DNA from: an uncultured Flavobacteriales bacterium
GTDB lineage: Bacteria > Bacteroidota > Bacteroidia > Flavobacteriales > UBA7430
DNA length: 6,405 bases
Assembly (NCBI GenBank): GCA_913041775.1
Contig: CAJWJW010000079.1
Span: 1-6,405, forward strand
Direction of reading: 5' to 3'
Part shown: in pieces, positions 1-5,210 of the stretch
Position numbering within the stretch: the stretch's first letter is position 1
How the letters are laid out: every line of letters starts with the position of its first letter
Notes under the pieces: model-generated
The model's input: the letters and a program-made list of their open reading frames with translations, nothing else
The model's database searches: none
What the model was told of the DNA's origin: nothing
Translations under genes and position numbers: made by a program

Positions 1-275
1 TGAATAACAAGGGTTTTGCACCTGTCCAAATATTATCAGCGGAACAAATAGGAGGGTGTATAGTATCTTTCTCATCTGTGGATATTTAAGACATCAAAAA
101 TAGGAAATATATATTAATGTCTGATTCTTAGTTTTTTACTCGAGAAAGATTGATTCGTGTTAGTTATAGAATAAACCTATGTAGACACTGACCTTACCGC
201 ACTATACTTGCCCCTATTTTGTTTCAATATTATTACATAGGGCAGGGGTTACCTCCTGTGTCTGTTTAAGTAATG
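1..275. other. Left-edge stretch without a convincing gene
   Basis: No gene can be supported here. A plus-strand frame is open from the left edge (codons from position 3) to a TAA at 87-89. It would give a 28-residue tail ending in SFSSVDI, which could be the end of a gene lying to the left, but an open stretch this short at an edge is easily chance. The rest is AT-rich with stops in all frames. It carries the inverted repeats listed separately, downstream of the minus-strand primase gene. A perfect AGGAGG-type sequence is present on the minus strand near 251-257, but the next ATG is followed at once by a stop, so it serves no gene. Confidence 0.4.
176..263. repeat. Nested inverted repeats downstream of the primase gene (possible terminator or end structure)
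   Basis: CCTATGTA at 176-183 pairs perfectly with TACATAGG at 234-241, and the adjacent AGACAC at 183-188 pairs with GTGTCT at 258-263. An alternative, tighter hairpin pairs TGCCCCTAT at 209-217 with ATAGGGCA at 237-244, leaving one bulged base and a loop of about 19 nt. The two foldings compete for the same bases. On the minus strand this lies just after the stop of the primase gene, where a transcription terminator is expected, but no clear T-run follows. It could also be an element end or a small structured RNA. The sequence alone does not decide. Confidence 0.3.
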
Positions 276-1184
276 TTAAATGAGATTTTTATCTTTCATA
301 TAATGGATGATAGTACCCATATTCCAATTGTACCCTCTTCCCTTAATTTTGTTGAACTGTGTGTCACAATGTCTCTCATCGTACTTTGAAGAAATCCTAC
401 AGATTCTATGATAATACTCTCTTCCTGACTCTCCGCATTCATTGTAAAGGGCAACGGCAAATCTTAAATACTCATCGTAATCCGGTGCTATATCGACTCC
501 TGAGGACTCTATTCTATTGACTAAACGTTCAATTGTATTGTCTGAATTTAAATTGTATTGGGGAGTTGACACTTGCTTTCTTACAACATTTACCTCCTTA
601 TCATAACTGTTGAGGATAGTTGCATTTTCATTAATGTAATAGTTATCACTGTAACTGTATATCCTAAGTCTGTCTATATTGGAACAGGCTTTATCTATTG
701 TAATGTTATAAACCTTTAACCATCTCTGTATGTATCTAAAGTGTAACTTGTGTCTGTCGGGATATGCTATTCCAATGATTAGAAAATATCCATTACCACT
801 TACGCTTTTTCCTGCATAACAGACTACATCTATTTTAGAAAATACATTATCAATTAAACTGAAGTATTTAGATCCTAAATGCACGTTATCTTGATAGTCT
901 ATATCAATTACTATATAACCATTATGTGTTTTGATATTGCTACTACTTCGACCGTTCTCAAAGACCCCCGAACCTGTTATACAGTATAAATTCGATTTTA
1001 GTTCCTTTCTCTTTTTTAAATCGCTTTCAGCTCTTATCTCGTTTACAAGTTCTTTAAGTTTTACATCGTCATTAAATAACCATTCTCTAAAGGTCGTTGT
1101 GCCACAGGATAAACTTGTTTTCACGTTTTTAAACATCGATACTTCTGCATCTAAAAAAGTGGAAGGGTGGAGGTTGTTTTGCAT
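276..1184 (-). CDS. BT4734/VirE_N-type primase with PriCT_2 C-terminal domain
   Basis: A 302-residue protein starting at an ATG. Residues about 65-195 match the BT4734-like (VirE_N) domain, a branch of the archaeo-eukaryotic primase superfamily. Visible marks are SGVFENGR at 72-79, the metal-binding DhD motif in YIVIDIDYQ with D94 and D96, the glycine-rich KSVSGNGYFLI at 126-136, and IDRLRIYSYSDN at 170-181. Residues about 231-297 resemble PriCT_2: DYDEYLRFAVALYNE, then SSKYDE and the ending MGTIIHYMKDK. By family it should make primers, or act as a primase-polymerase, for replication of a mobile element in the cytoplasm. It follows the helicase gene by 47 bp, last in a three-gene minus-strand operon. 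In many elements such primase domains are fused to the helicase; here they are separate. A stem over the start codon may control its translation. The domain call is firm; activity is inferred. Confidence 0.85.
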   Translation of the reverse strand: MQNNLHPSTFLDAEVSMFKNVKTSLSCGTTTFREWLFNDDVKLKELVNEIRAESDLKKRKELKSNLYCITGSGVFENGRSSSNIKTHNGYIVIDIDYQDNVHLGSKYFSLIDNVFSKIDVVCYAGKSVSGNGYFLIIGIAYPDRHKLHFRYIQRWLKVYNITIDKACSNIDRLRIYSYSDNYYINENATILNSYDKEVNVVRKQVSTPQYNLNSDNTIERLVNRIESSGVDIAPDYDEYLRFAVALYNECGESGREYYHRICRISSKYDERHCDTQFNKIKGRGYNWNMGTIIHYMKDKNLI

Positions 1185-1251
1185 AACTTTCTTATATATT
1201 TTAATTTTTTTTTATTAAAAGTTTATAGTATTTATCTTCCACCCTCCACTT
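1157..1251 (-). promoter_or_regulatory. Long intercistronic stem enclosing helicase stop and primase start
   Basis: In the minus-strand transcript the last codons of the helicase gene (1251-1236, AAGUGGAGGGUGGAAG) pair with codons about 4-9 of the primase gene (1173-1157, CCUCCACCCUUCCACUU). Of 16 bases in the upstream arm, 15 pair, with one bulged U and one A-C mismatch close to the loop. The 62-nt loop holds the helicase UAA (1234-1232) and the primase AUG (1184-1182). Such a structure could couple translation of the two genes, or limit primase translation until ribosomes finishing the helicase open the stem. The pairing is seen directly; the regulatory role is inferred. Confidence 0.5.
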
Positions 1252-2638
1252 CAATATCATAGTAGTTACCATCATTTCTCTTTATTGATTGGTATCCCTT
1301 CCTGCTTAGTTCTTTGCAGAATGAAATTAAACTCAAATGTGGCTCTTTATGTCTGCTACAATATGAAATGTAATATTCGTGTATTGTAGTTGCTTTAGTT
1401 ATCCCATTTAACAGGCTTCTTTCTATACAATCATCGATGAACTGTTGGACAGTGTCTTGACTGTATCTATATTCATCTAACAAATTATCTATCTCCGGGA
1501 TGCTGACAAAAGATTTATTTTCTATTAAAATCTTTAGGGCTTCAACAACTCTGTTGAATATTCCATCTAATTCGTTCTCTATGATTTTATAATGAAGCTG
1601 TGGGTCAATTTTTTTGGGTTTCTTGTTGAATTCTAATATCAATAGTCTTCTTAAGTAACTCTCTTTCTCCTCTTTAATATTGGGTAAAGAATTCATATTA
1701 AACATAAGTTTAGCGTAGTTCTCAACTGACCTGATGTCTTTGTAGAGCTTCTTTCCTAAAATTGGTTCACCCGATACTAATGTTCTGAACTGAGCTAGGT
1801 TGAAGTATCGTTCATTTTCAGAACAATAATTAAGTAGCTTGTCTTCAATGAGCATAATTGTGTTTGGGTCTTTTGTTAACTTACCAATCGATACTGAGGA
1901 GGTGTTTTCTTTACCTAAAAGCTCTGTTATTACCTCTTGAACAACACTCTTTCCATTACCTCCTTCACCATATAAGAACAATGCCTTTTCAAGTTTAATA
2001 TTATTGGTAAAAGAGTAGCCAACATATTGGTGTAGTAATAATTGATGGTCCTTATTTGGTAGCATTTCATCTAGGAACTCGTCCCACATTGGCGACTTGG
2101 CTTCAGCATTATAGTCATATTGGAGGCGATATGTAAGATAATCCTCCTTTCTAGCTTCTCTAGGCTTAAATTCTTTTTGGTTGAACTCTAGTGTCAAGTT
2201 TTTACAATTTAAGAGGACTGAGCTTTTATTACTCTCCACAAGTACTTTCTTTTCCTTTTTGAATGATTCCCCCAAAGGCTTATAGAAGCTCTCTGTGTGG
2301 TATTTAATTTCGTTTTGATAATACTTTTTGGCGCAATCTCTCAAGAATAGTTCGACTTTGTCCAATGATATTTCGTTCCAATAGTTGTCCTGATAGATAT
2401 AGAACCTATTGTTAAAGTAGTTAAAATGGAATTTATACTCATCTAACTGACCTTGAATTTCGTTTATCAATAGTGCTATTGCATAATCTTTGGACTTTAC
2501 AGATTTTAGCTCTTTATCAGTTTGAGCAGGCAACATTATGATTATTCCATCCCAATATAGTGGTCTAGGTTCTTCATTCATCTTAATCTTTGAGTTACCA
2601 TTCCTTGAATGGGGGAACTCGGGGTTTAAATTTTTCAT
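1232..2638 (-). CDS. P4/D5-type SF3 replicative helicase (phage/plasmid primase family C-terminal domain)
   Basis: I place the start at the ATG at 2638 (468 residues); the frame is open to a TTG at 2659, which would add seven residues (MSYYVCC) and is less likely. Numbered from the ATG, residues about 141-195 form the D5_N-like region (VLLNCKNLTLEFN through WDEFLDEMLPN). The SF3 Walker A motif is GEGGNGKS at 224-231. A Walker-B-like KLLNYCSENE lies near 267-276, a sensor segment KLMFNMNSLPN near 310-320, and the arginine-finger type YLRRLLILEF near 328-337. The C-terminal 100 residues look like the winged-helix tail of this family (IHEYYISYCS, then SFCKELSRKGYQ). By family it is an ATP-driven hexameric helicase that unwinds the origin of a phage, plasmid or integrated element. 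There is no primase domain of its own; the separate primase gene follows downstream and probably supplies it. Confidence 0.88.
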   Translation of the reverse strand: MKNLNPEFPHSRNGNSKIKMNEEPRPLYWDGIIIMLPAQTDKELKSVKSKDYAIALLINEIQGQLDEYKFHFNYFNNRFYIYQDNYWNEISLDKVELFLRDCAKKYYQNEIKYHTESFYKPLGESFKKEKKVLVESNKSSVLLNCKNLTLEFNQKEFKPREARKEDYLTYRLQYDYNAEAKSPMWDEFLDEMLPNKDHQLLLHQYVGYSFTNNIKLEKALFLYGEGGNGKSVVQEVITELLGKENTSSVSIGKLTKDPNTIMLIEDKLLNYCSENERYFNLAQFRTLVSGEPILGKKLYKDIRSVENYAKLMFNMNSLPNIKEEKESYLRRLLILEFNKKPKKIDPQLHYKIIENELDGIFNRVVEALKILIENKSFVSIPEIDNLLDEYRYSQDTVQQFIDDCIERSLLNGITKATTIHEYYISYCSRHKEPHLSLISFCKELSRKGYQSIKRNDGNYYDIEVEGGR

Positions 2639-2670
2639 ACAGCAAACATAGTATGACAAAAAAGATGAAA

Positions 2671-2698
2671 GTTGGGAGTGTTGGGAGTGGTTGGGACT
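2671..2698 (-). repeat. Three 9-nt direct repeats in the leader of the helicase gene
   Basis: GTTGGGAGT occurs at 2671-2679 and again directly at 2680-2688. After one G a third copy, GTTGGGACT, lies at 2690-2698. On the transcribed minus strand these read ACTCCCAAC, ACTCCCAAC and AGTCCCAAC. They fill most of the 58-nt gap between the stop of the 238-residue gene and the helicase ATG, and the last copy overlaps that stop codon. The neighbouring GGACTAGTCC at 2694-2703 is a perfect 10-bp palindrome that contains the stop. A protein or RNA binding site controlling the helicase is possible; simple slippage duplication is the alternative. Confidence 0.55.
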
Positions 2699-3413
2699 AG
2701 TCCAAACTATTTCTGAATTTATTTACTATTTCATCAATCAATTCTTTCTTACTAGGATATTCAGACTTAGAGTTATGAAAGTTTTTAGCTTGGAGTACGT
2801 TCCCGTTCTCACCATATATTCGGTTAGCTAAAACAAATTTTTTATATTCAAAATTGAAGAAATATGGTTTCAGCACAGTAATGATATAGTGAAAAGTTCT
2901 ATTCTTAATATTCAGTTGAAATGTTTGATTACAATTATTCACACTTGCATTTATAAAGTCCTCTCCTGATGAAAATATCTCAAGCTCAGAGTCAATTAAA
3001 TCAAAGAGCCTATTCACATTTTTATCTTTAATACTCAGAGGAGTTTTCTCGTTTTTTTTCTTTTTAAGTTTCAGTTTCGTCTCAAACTCATTGATAAGGA
3101 AATGCCAAACAATAAAAGCATAGGCTTGATGCTGTTTCTTGTTGTATTTTACCCTCGAGCTATTTGAAAGGTCTCTAACCCTGCTAAAATTACCTTCTTC
3201 AAATTTTAGCTTTGAGATACTATTATACCTGAATATTAACTCTTCATTAAGCTCTTTTTGATTATTAAACCCTAAGTAATAATTATCAATCAACCTTTTG
3301 AGTTCCTCCGTGGTTAGAAAAAAGTCTTGGTCCATTAATCCAACCTCTTCTGATTTGCACACTCTATTGAGATATTTTATGATGGTCTTAATTTTTTCTA
3401 ACTCCTTGCTCAT
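2697..3413 (-). CDS. Hypothetical protein, first gene of the primase-helicase operon
   Basis: I do not recognise this 238-residue protein. It begins at an ATG preceded by AT-rich sequence and ends 58 bp before the helicase ATG, so it is very probably co-transcribed with helicase and primase. It is charged and mostly helical in appearance, with no signal peptide, no membrane segment and no cysteine pairs that would suggest a zinc site. Residues 113-123 form a lysine-rich stretch (KLKLKKKKNEK) that may separate an N-terminal part (1-110) from a C-terminal part (128-238). The stretch is encoded over an A-rich run (T-run at 3053-3067 on the plus strand) that could be prone to slippage. The C-terminal part has aromatic-rich segments (RTFHYIITVLKPYFFNFEY, 172-190). 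Its place suggests an accessory replication or regulatory role for the element, but nothing in the sequence proves it. Confidence 0.7.
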   Translation of the reverse strand: MSKELEKIKTIIKYLNRVCKSEEVGLMDQDFFLTTEELKRLIDNYYLGFNNQKELNEELIFRYNSISKLKFEEGNFSRVRDLSNSSRVKYNKKQHQAYAFIVWHFLINEFETKLKLKKKKNEKTPLSIKDKNVNRLFDLIDSELEIFSSGEDFINASVNNCNQTFQLNIKNRTFHYIITVLKPYFFNFEYKKFVLANRIYGENGNVLQAKNFHNSKSEYPSKKELIDEIVNKFRNSLD

Positions 3414-3457
3414 TTGTAAATAGCCCTTAATACAATCAAAATAATATTTTTATTATT

Positions 3458-3493
3458 CTTCGAAGTACAATATATAATTTTACTTTTGAAGTA
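3458..3493. repeat. Pair of near-palindromes between divergent genes (candidate operator)
   Basis: CTTCGAAG at 3458-3465 is a perfect 8-bp palindrome, and TACTTTTGAAGTA at 3481-3493 is a palindrome with 5-bp arms around TTG. They share the core CTT..GAAGTA as a direct repeat, centred about 25 bp apart. They lie 45-80 bp upstream of the minus-strand operon start and 30-65 bp upstream of the hsdR remnant. This is a plausible place for a repressor site controlling the replication operon, but no regulator gene is in the window and the region is very AT-rich. Confidence 0.3.
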
Positions 3494-3522
3494 GTGAGTT
3501 AAAAAAAATAGAATTGAATTCT

Positions 3523-3645
3523 ATGACATTAAATGAAGCAAATACACGAAAGCAGCTTATTGATAGGTCGCTTGAGTCAGTGGGTTGGAAAGATGAATAT
3601 CTAAACCATAGGCATATCCTCCTCCTTCAGTTCAGCTATTTCTAA
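3523..3645 (+). pseudogene. Remnant of the 5' end of a type I restriction endonuclease gene (HsdR)
   Basis: A 40-codon reading frame with an ATG start begins MTLNEANTRKQLIDRSLESV and continues GWKDEYL. This is the typical N-terminus of type I restriction endonuclease R subunits, where an NEAxTRxxLID-type opening leads into a GW motif. Intact HsdR proteins are about 800-1000 residues. Here the likeness stops near residue 25, and the frame runs through unrelated sequence (HRHILLLQFSYF) to a TAA. No helicase or nuclease motifs follow, and no hsdM or hsdS lies nearby, so this is a scar and not a working gene. It probably marks a recombination or insertion junction near 3600. The family call rests on only about 25 residues recognised by eye. 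Confidence 0.6.
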
Positions 3646-3696
3646 ACCTCTTAAATAGGTCAAACTTACATTAATGGATGAGTATTCAAATTTTAA

Positions 3697-3704
3697 TATA
3701 TTTG
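3697..3704 (+). promoter_or_regulatory. Bacteroidota-type -7 box (TAnnTTTG) before the lipoprotein gene
   Basis: TATATTTG matches the TAnnTTTG -7 element used by the primary sigma factor of Bacteroidota. It would place the transcription start near 3711, giving an untranslated leader of about 17 nt before the ATG at 3728. No clear TTG-type -33 element is seen at the expected distance, so the promoter may be weak or dependent on a helper. The region is AT-rich, so a chance match is possible. Confidence 0.45.
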
Positions 3705-3727
3705 ATTGTTATTTAAAACATTAGAAA

Positions 3728-4480
3728 ATGAAAAACTTCATCTACATTTTACTTATCGCACCTCTATTTTTTATCTCTTCTTGTGAGGAGGAAGACTTAG
3801 GAACTATCCATGGGTGTTTAGATTCTCAAGCTTGTAATTATAATCCTGAAGTAACATTAGATAATAACTCTTGCGAATATGCTATAGAGGGATTTGATTG
3901 TGATGATGTAATTGGATGTACTGACAGCCTAGCTTGTAACTATAATTCTGAAGCCATTCCTGATAATAACTCTTGTGAGTATGCTCTACAAGGATATGAT
4001 TGTGATGGTAATGAAATACCACAAATCGGTGACCAACAATCAGGCGGAATAGTGTTCTATATAGACGGAACAGGCGAGCACGGATTGGTTGCTGCAATGG
4101 AGGATTTAGGCCAATTTGAGTGGGGTTGTTATCAGGAGTCTGTAGATGGTGCAGATGGAATGACTATTGGAACAGGATATCAGAATACATTAGATATAGT
4201 TGCAGGCTGTTCAGAGACACCCATAGCCGCAAGTGAAGCATTGGCTTATGAATCAGGAGGCTACAGCGATTGGTACTTGCCCTCTATAGAAGAGTTAGAG
4301 TTAATGTATAATACAATAGGACAAGGAGCAGATAATTATGGTGGTTTTGAAGATTATTATTATTGGTCTTCCTCGGAGTTCAGTAGTTACGGCGCGTGGC
4401 GCGTCCATTTCTATAATGGTTACTCGCTCAACTACGGTAAGTACAGTACTTACAGGGTTCGTGTTATTCGCGCTTTTTAA
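3728..4480 (+). CDS. Surface lipoprotein with Cys-rich repeats and DUF1566-like C-type-lectin-fold domain; putative DGR target protein
   Basis: A 250-residue protein with a lipoprotein signal peptide: K2, a hydrophobic core IYILLIAPLFF and lipobox ISSC, with C19 as the lipidated cysteine. The following EEED resembles the acidic export signals that send Bacteroidota lipoproteins to the outer face of the outer membrane. Residues 29-60 and 63-94 are two copies of a GCxDxxACNYN...DNNSCEYA repeat. Residues about 104-250 look like a DUF1566/FGE-like C-type-lectin fold: GGIVFYIDGTGEHGLVAA, GCYQ, GGYSDWYLPSIEELELMYN, YYYWSSSEF and the ending YRVRVIRAF. By family, such domains in DGR targets display a ligand-binding surface varied by mutagenic retrohoming. 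The last 39 codons fit a variable region (listed separately). It probably binds a surface, prey, host or phage ligand; the ligand is unknown. It is the only plus-strand gene that looks intact and ends 4 bp from the stop of the convergent gene. Confidence 0.8.
   Translation: MKNFIYILLIAPLFFISSCEEEDLGTIHGCLDSQACNYNPEVTLDNNSCEYAIEGFDCDDVIGCTDSLACNYNSEAIPDNNSCEYALQGYDCDGNEIPQIGDQQSGGIVFYIDGTGEHGLVAAMEDLGQFEWGCYQESVDGADGMTIGTGYQNTLDIVAGCSETPIAASEALAYESGGYSDWYLPSIEELELMYNTIGQGADNYGGFEDYYYWSSSEFSSYGAWRVHFYNGYSLNYGKYSTYRVRVIRAF
3812..4009 (+). repeat. Two tandem Cys-rich repeats in the lipoprotein (102-bp period)
   Basis: Units at 3812-3907 and 3914-4009 encode GCLDSQACNYNPEVTLDNNS and GCTDSLACNYNSEAIPDNNS, each followed by CEYA, an aromatic Gly segment and DCDD or DCDG. 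Each copy has four cysteines at equal spacing, likely two disulfides, and Asp/Asn clusters that could bind calcium. Long identical nucleotide stretches such as GATAATAACTCTTG show a duplication that is not very old. Repeats of this kind are common in secreted flavobacterial proteins, where they probably act as spacers between the membrane anchor and the C-terminal domain. Confidence 0.75.
4361..4477 (+). other. Candidate variable region (VR) of a diversity-generating retroelement
   Basis: The last 39 codons of the lipoprotein (from Y212, YWSSSEF) show constant residues WSSSE, AW, V, F, NG, K and RVRVIRAF, with interspersed positions of changing identity. From codon 218 to the end, 28 of 33 codons end in C or T, and those at the putative variable sites (ttc, agt, tac, ggc, cgc, cat, ctc, aac, ggt, act) are what A-to-N mutation of AAC or AAT template codons gives. 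The stretch GGCGCGTGGCGCGTCC at 4391-4406 is much richer in GC than its surroundings, also expected when template adenines are replaced. No template repeat or reverse transcriptase is seen here, so it would be a remote VR. Confidence 0.6.
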
Positions 4481-4484
4481 CTAT

Positions 4485-5048
4485 TTACCTATTTAACAAA
4501 TACCCAATTTTATGTATTTGCTTCTTTATTCTCAAATACCTTTTAGTTGGTTTTCCTGCATAGAATTTTTTAAAGTGCTTTTTGTATAATTGATTGTATA
4601 ATTGATCCATTGTAAAGGCTGCACCTATTACTTTTTCTAGTTGCTTATTTCCTTTGCTTTGTGTTTGACTTTCATACATACAACCCTTAAAGGCTTCACG
4701 GTGTAAGAAGAAACCATTTATTGAATATATTTTACGGCAAAGCTTGTTTGTTTCAGGACAAATAAAATACCAAATATTCCCTTTACCTAAATTAGAGGGT
4801 ACAGAAACTAACTGTATTTTATAGTTTCGGGGTTCATTTCTGTATTTGTAATTCAATTCAATATAAGGTTGTTTGCAATTGGTGTTTGCCTTAATTAAAA
4901 TACGTCCTTCATTGTTTCCGTTTCTACTCCATGTCATTGTACCGCTTATAATTCGGTTAGGTTTGAGGTATTCTAATTCTTTGAGTTTCGTAATGCTTAT
5001 TTGTAGTACGTTATCAAATAAGGTTGGGAATGTATAGGGTTTTGGCAT
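4485..5048 (-). CDS. Conserved hypothetical protein of Bacteroidota mobile elements
   Basis: A 187-residue basic protein with an ATG start. I recognise the general pattern but no characterised function. Residues 37-77 look like a beta-rich segment (GTMTWSRNG, IELNYKYRN). Then comes IWYFICPETNKLCRKIY (92-108) with C97 and C104, followed by FLHREAFKGCMYESQTQS (114-131). The WYFxCP...CRxLY then R.AF...YxSQ order is shared by a widespread family of small uncharacterised bacterial proteins, where the cysteines and the His may form a metal or nucleic-acid site. The C-terminal 50 residues are Lys/Tyr-rich (AGKPTKRYLRIKKQIHK). There is no signal peptide or membrane segment. It lies 162 bp downstream of the DUF6371 gene on the same strand, across the 11-bp repeat array, so it may belong to that module. 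A DNA-binding role is only a guess. Confidence 0.7.
   Translation of the reverse strand: MPKPYTFPTLFDNVLQISITKLKELEYLKPNRIISGTMTWSRNGNNEGRILIKANTNCKQPYIELNYKYRNEPRNYKIQLVSVPSNLGKGNIWYFICPETNKLCRKIYSINGFFLHREAFKGCMYESQTQSKGNKQLEKVIGAAFTMDQLYNQLYKKHFKKFYAGKPTKRYLRIKKQIHKIGYLLNR
4497..4520. repeat. 7-bp perfect hairpin just after the lipoprotein stop
   Basis: CAAATAC at 4497-4503 and GTATTTG at 4514-4520 form a perfect 7-bp stem with a 10-nt loop, starting 17 nt after the lipoprotein stop and lying inside the 3' end of the convergent gene. A T-rich stretch follows on the plus strand (CTTCTTTATTCTC), so it may act as a weak terminator for the lipoprotein transcript. DGR target genes often carry a hairpin a short distance after the variable region, but those are usually GC-rich, so that reading is weaker. 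Confidence 0.3.
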
Positions 5049-5090
5049 TGAAATTTATTTAATGAAATTAAACCTAAATAACTAAAGAAC

Positions 5091-5120
5091 TTTGCAACTT
5101 ATAATACTATGGATTTGCAA
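5091..5120. repeat. Two TTTGCAA sites 23 bp apart
   Basis: TTTGCAA occurs at 5091-5097 and 5114-5120; its core TTGCAA is a palindrome. The pair lies between the 11-bp array and the ATG of the 187-residue gene, 43-72 bp upstream of that start on the minus strand, where promoter or operator sites would be. No convincing TAnnTTTG box was found with it. This is a minor observation that could be chance in AT-rich DNA. Confidence 0.25.
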
Positions 5121-5137
5121 TATTTACGGTACTTGTT

Positions 5138-5203
5138 AGTTGCTTATTAGTTGCTTTAGAGTTGCTATTGAGTTGTATTTACGTTCCTTGCTCGTTGCTT
5201 TTA
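5138..5203. repeat. Array of six 11-bp direct repeats (iteron-like)
   Basis: Units start exactly every 11 bp at 5138, 5149, 5160, 5171, 5182 and 5193: AGTTGCTTATT, AGTTGCTTTAG, AGTTGCTATTG, AGTTGTATTTA, CGTTCCTTGCT, CGTTGCTTTTA. The first three share AGTTGCT perfectly, the sixth has CGTTGCT, and the fourth and fifth are degenerate. A seventh weak unit may precede them at 5127. The 11-bp step puts each GTTGCT on nearly the same face of the helix, as for cooperative protein binding. The array starts 7 bp from the DUF6371 stop and lies upstream of the 187-residue gene. Beside a primase-like gene an iteron origin is plausible; a promoter operator array is the alternative. Confidence 0.6.
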
Positions 5204-5210
5204 CAATATC

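Noticed and set aside
931..1218. Plus-strand open frame of 95 codons opposite the primase gene
   Set aside because: It lies within the primase coding region, is Ser/Leu/Phe-rich low-complexity in a way typical of antisense frames, and matches no family.
2657..2659. TTG as the start of the helicase
   Set aside because: It adds only MSYYVCC with no family likeness; the ATG seven codons later is a more usual start.
3601..3708. Minus-strand frame of 35 codons ending LEIAELKEEDMPMV
   Set aside because: It reads like protein and could be the tail of another broken gene across the hsdR scar, but it has no start codon before its last residues, no recognised family, and this length arises by chance.
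3674..3724. 16-codon frame (MDEYSNFNIFDCYLKH) just before the lipoprotein
   Set aside because: It is very short, overlaps the likely promoter box, has no ribosome binding signal or family match.
3882..4097. Minus-strand open frame of 71 codons inside the lipoprotein gene
   Set aside because: Its His/Tyr/Arg-rich content is an antisense reflection of the Cys/Asp/Asn repeats of the lipoprotein, which has clear signal peptide and domain evidence.
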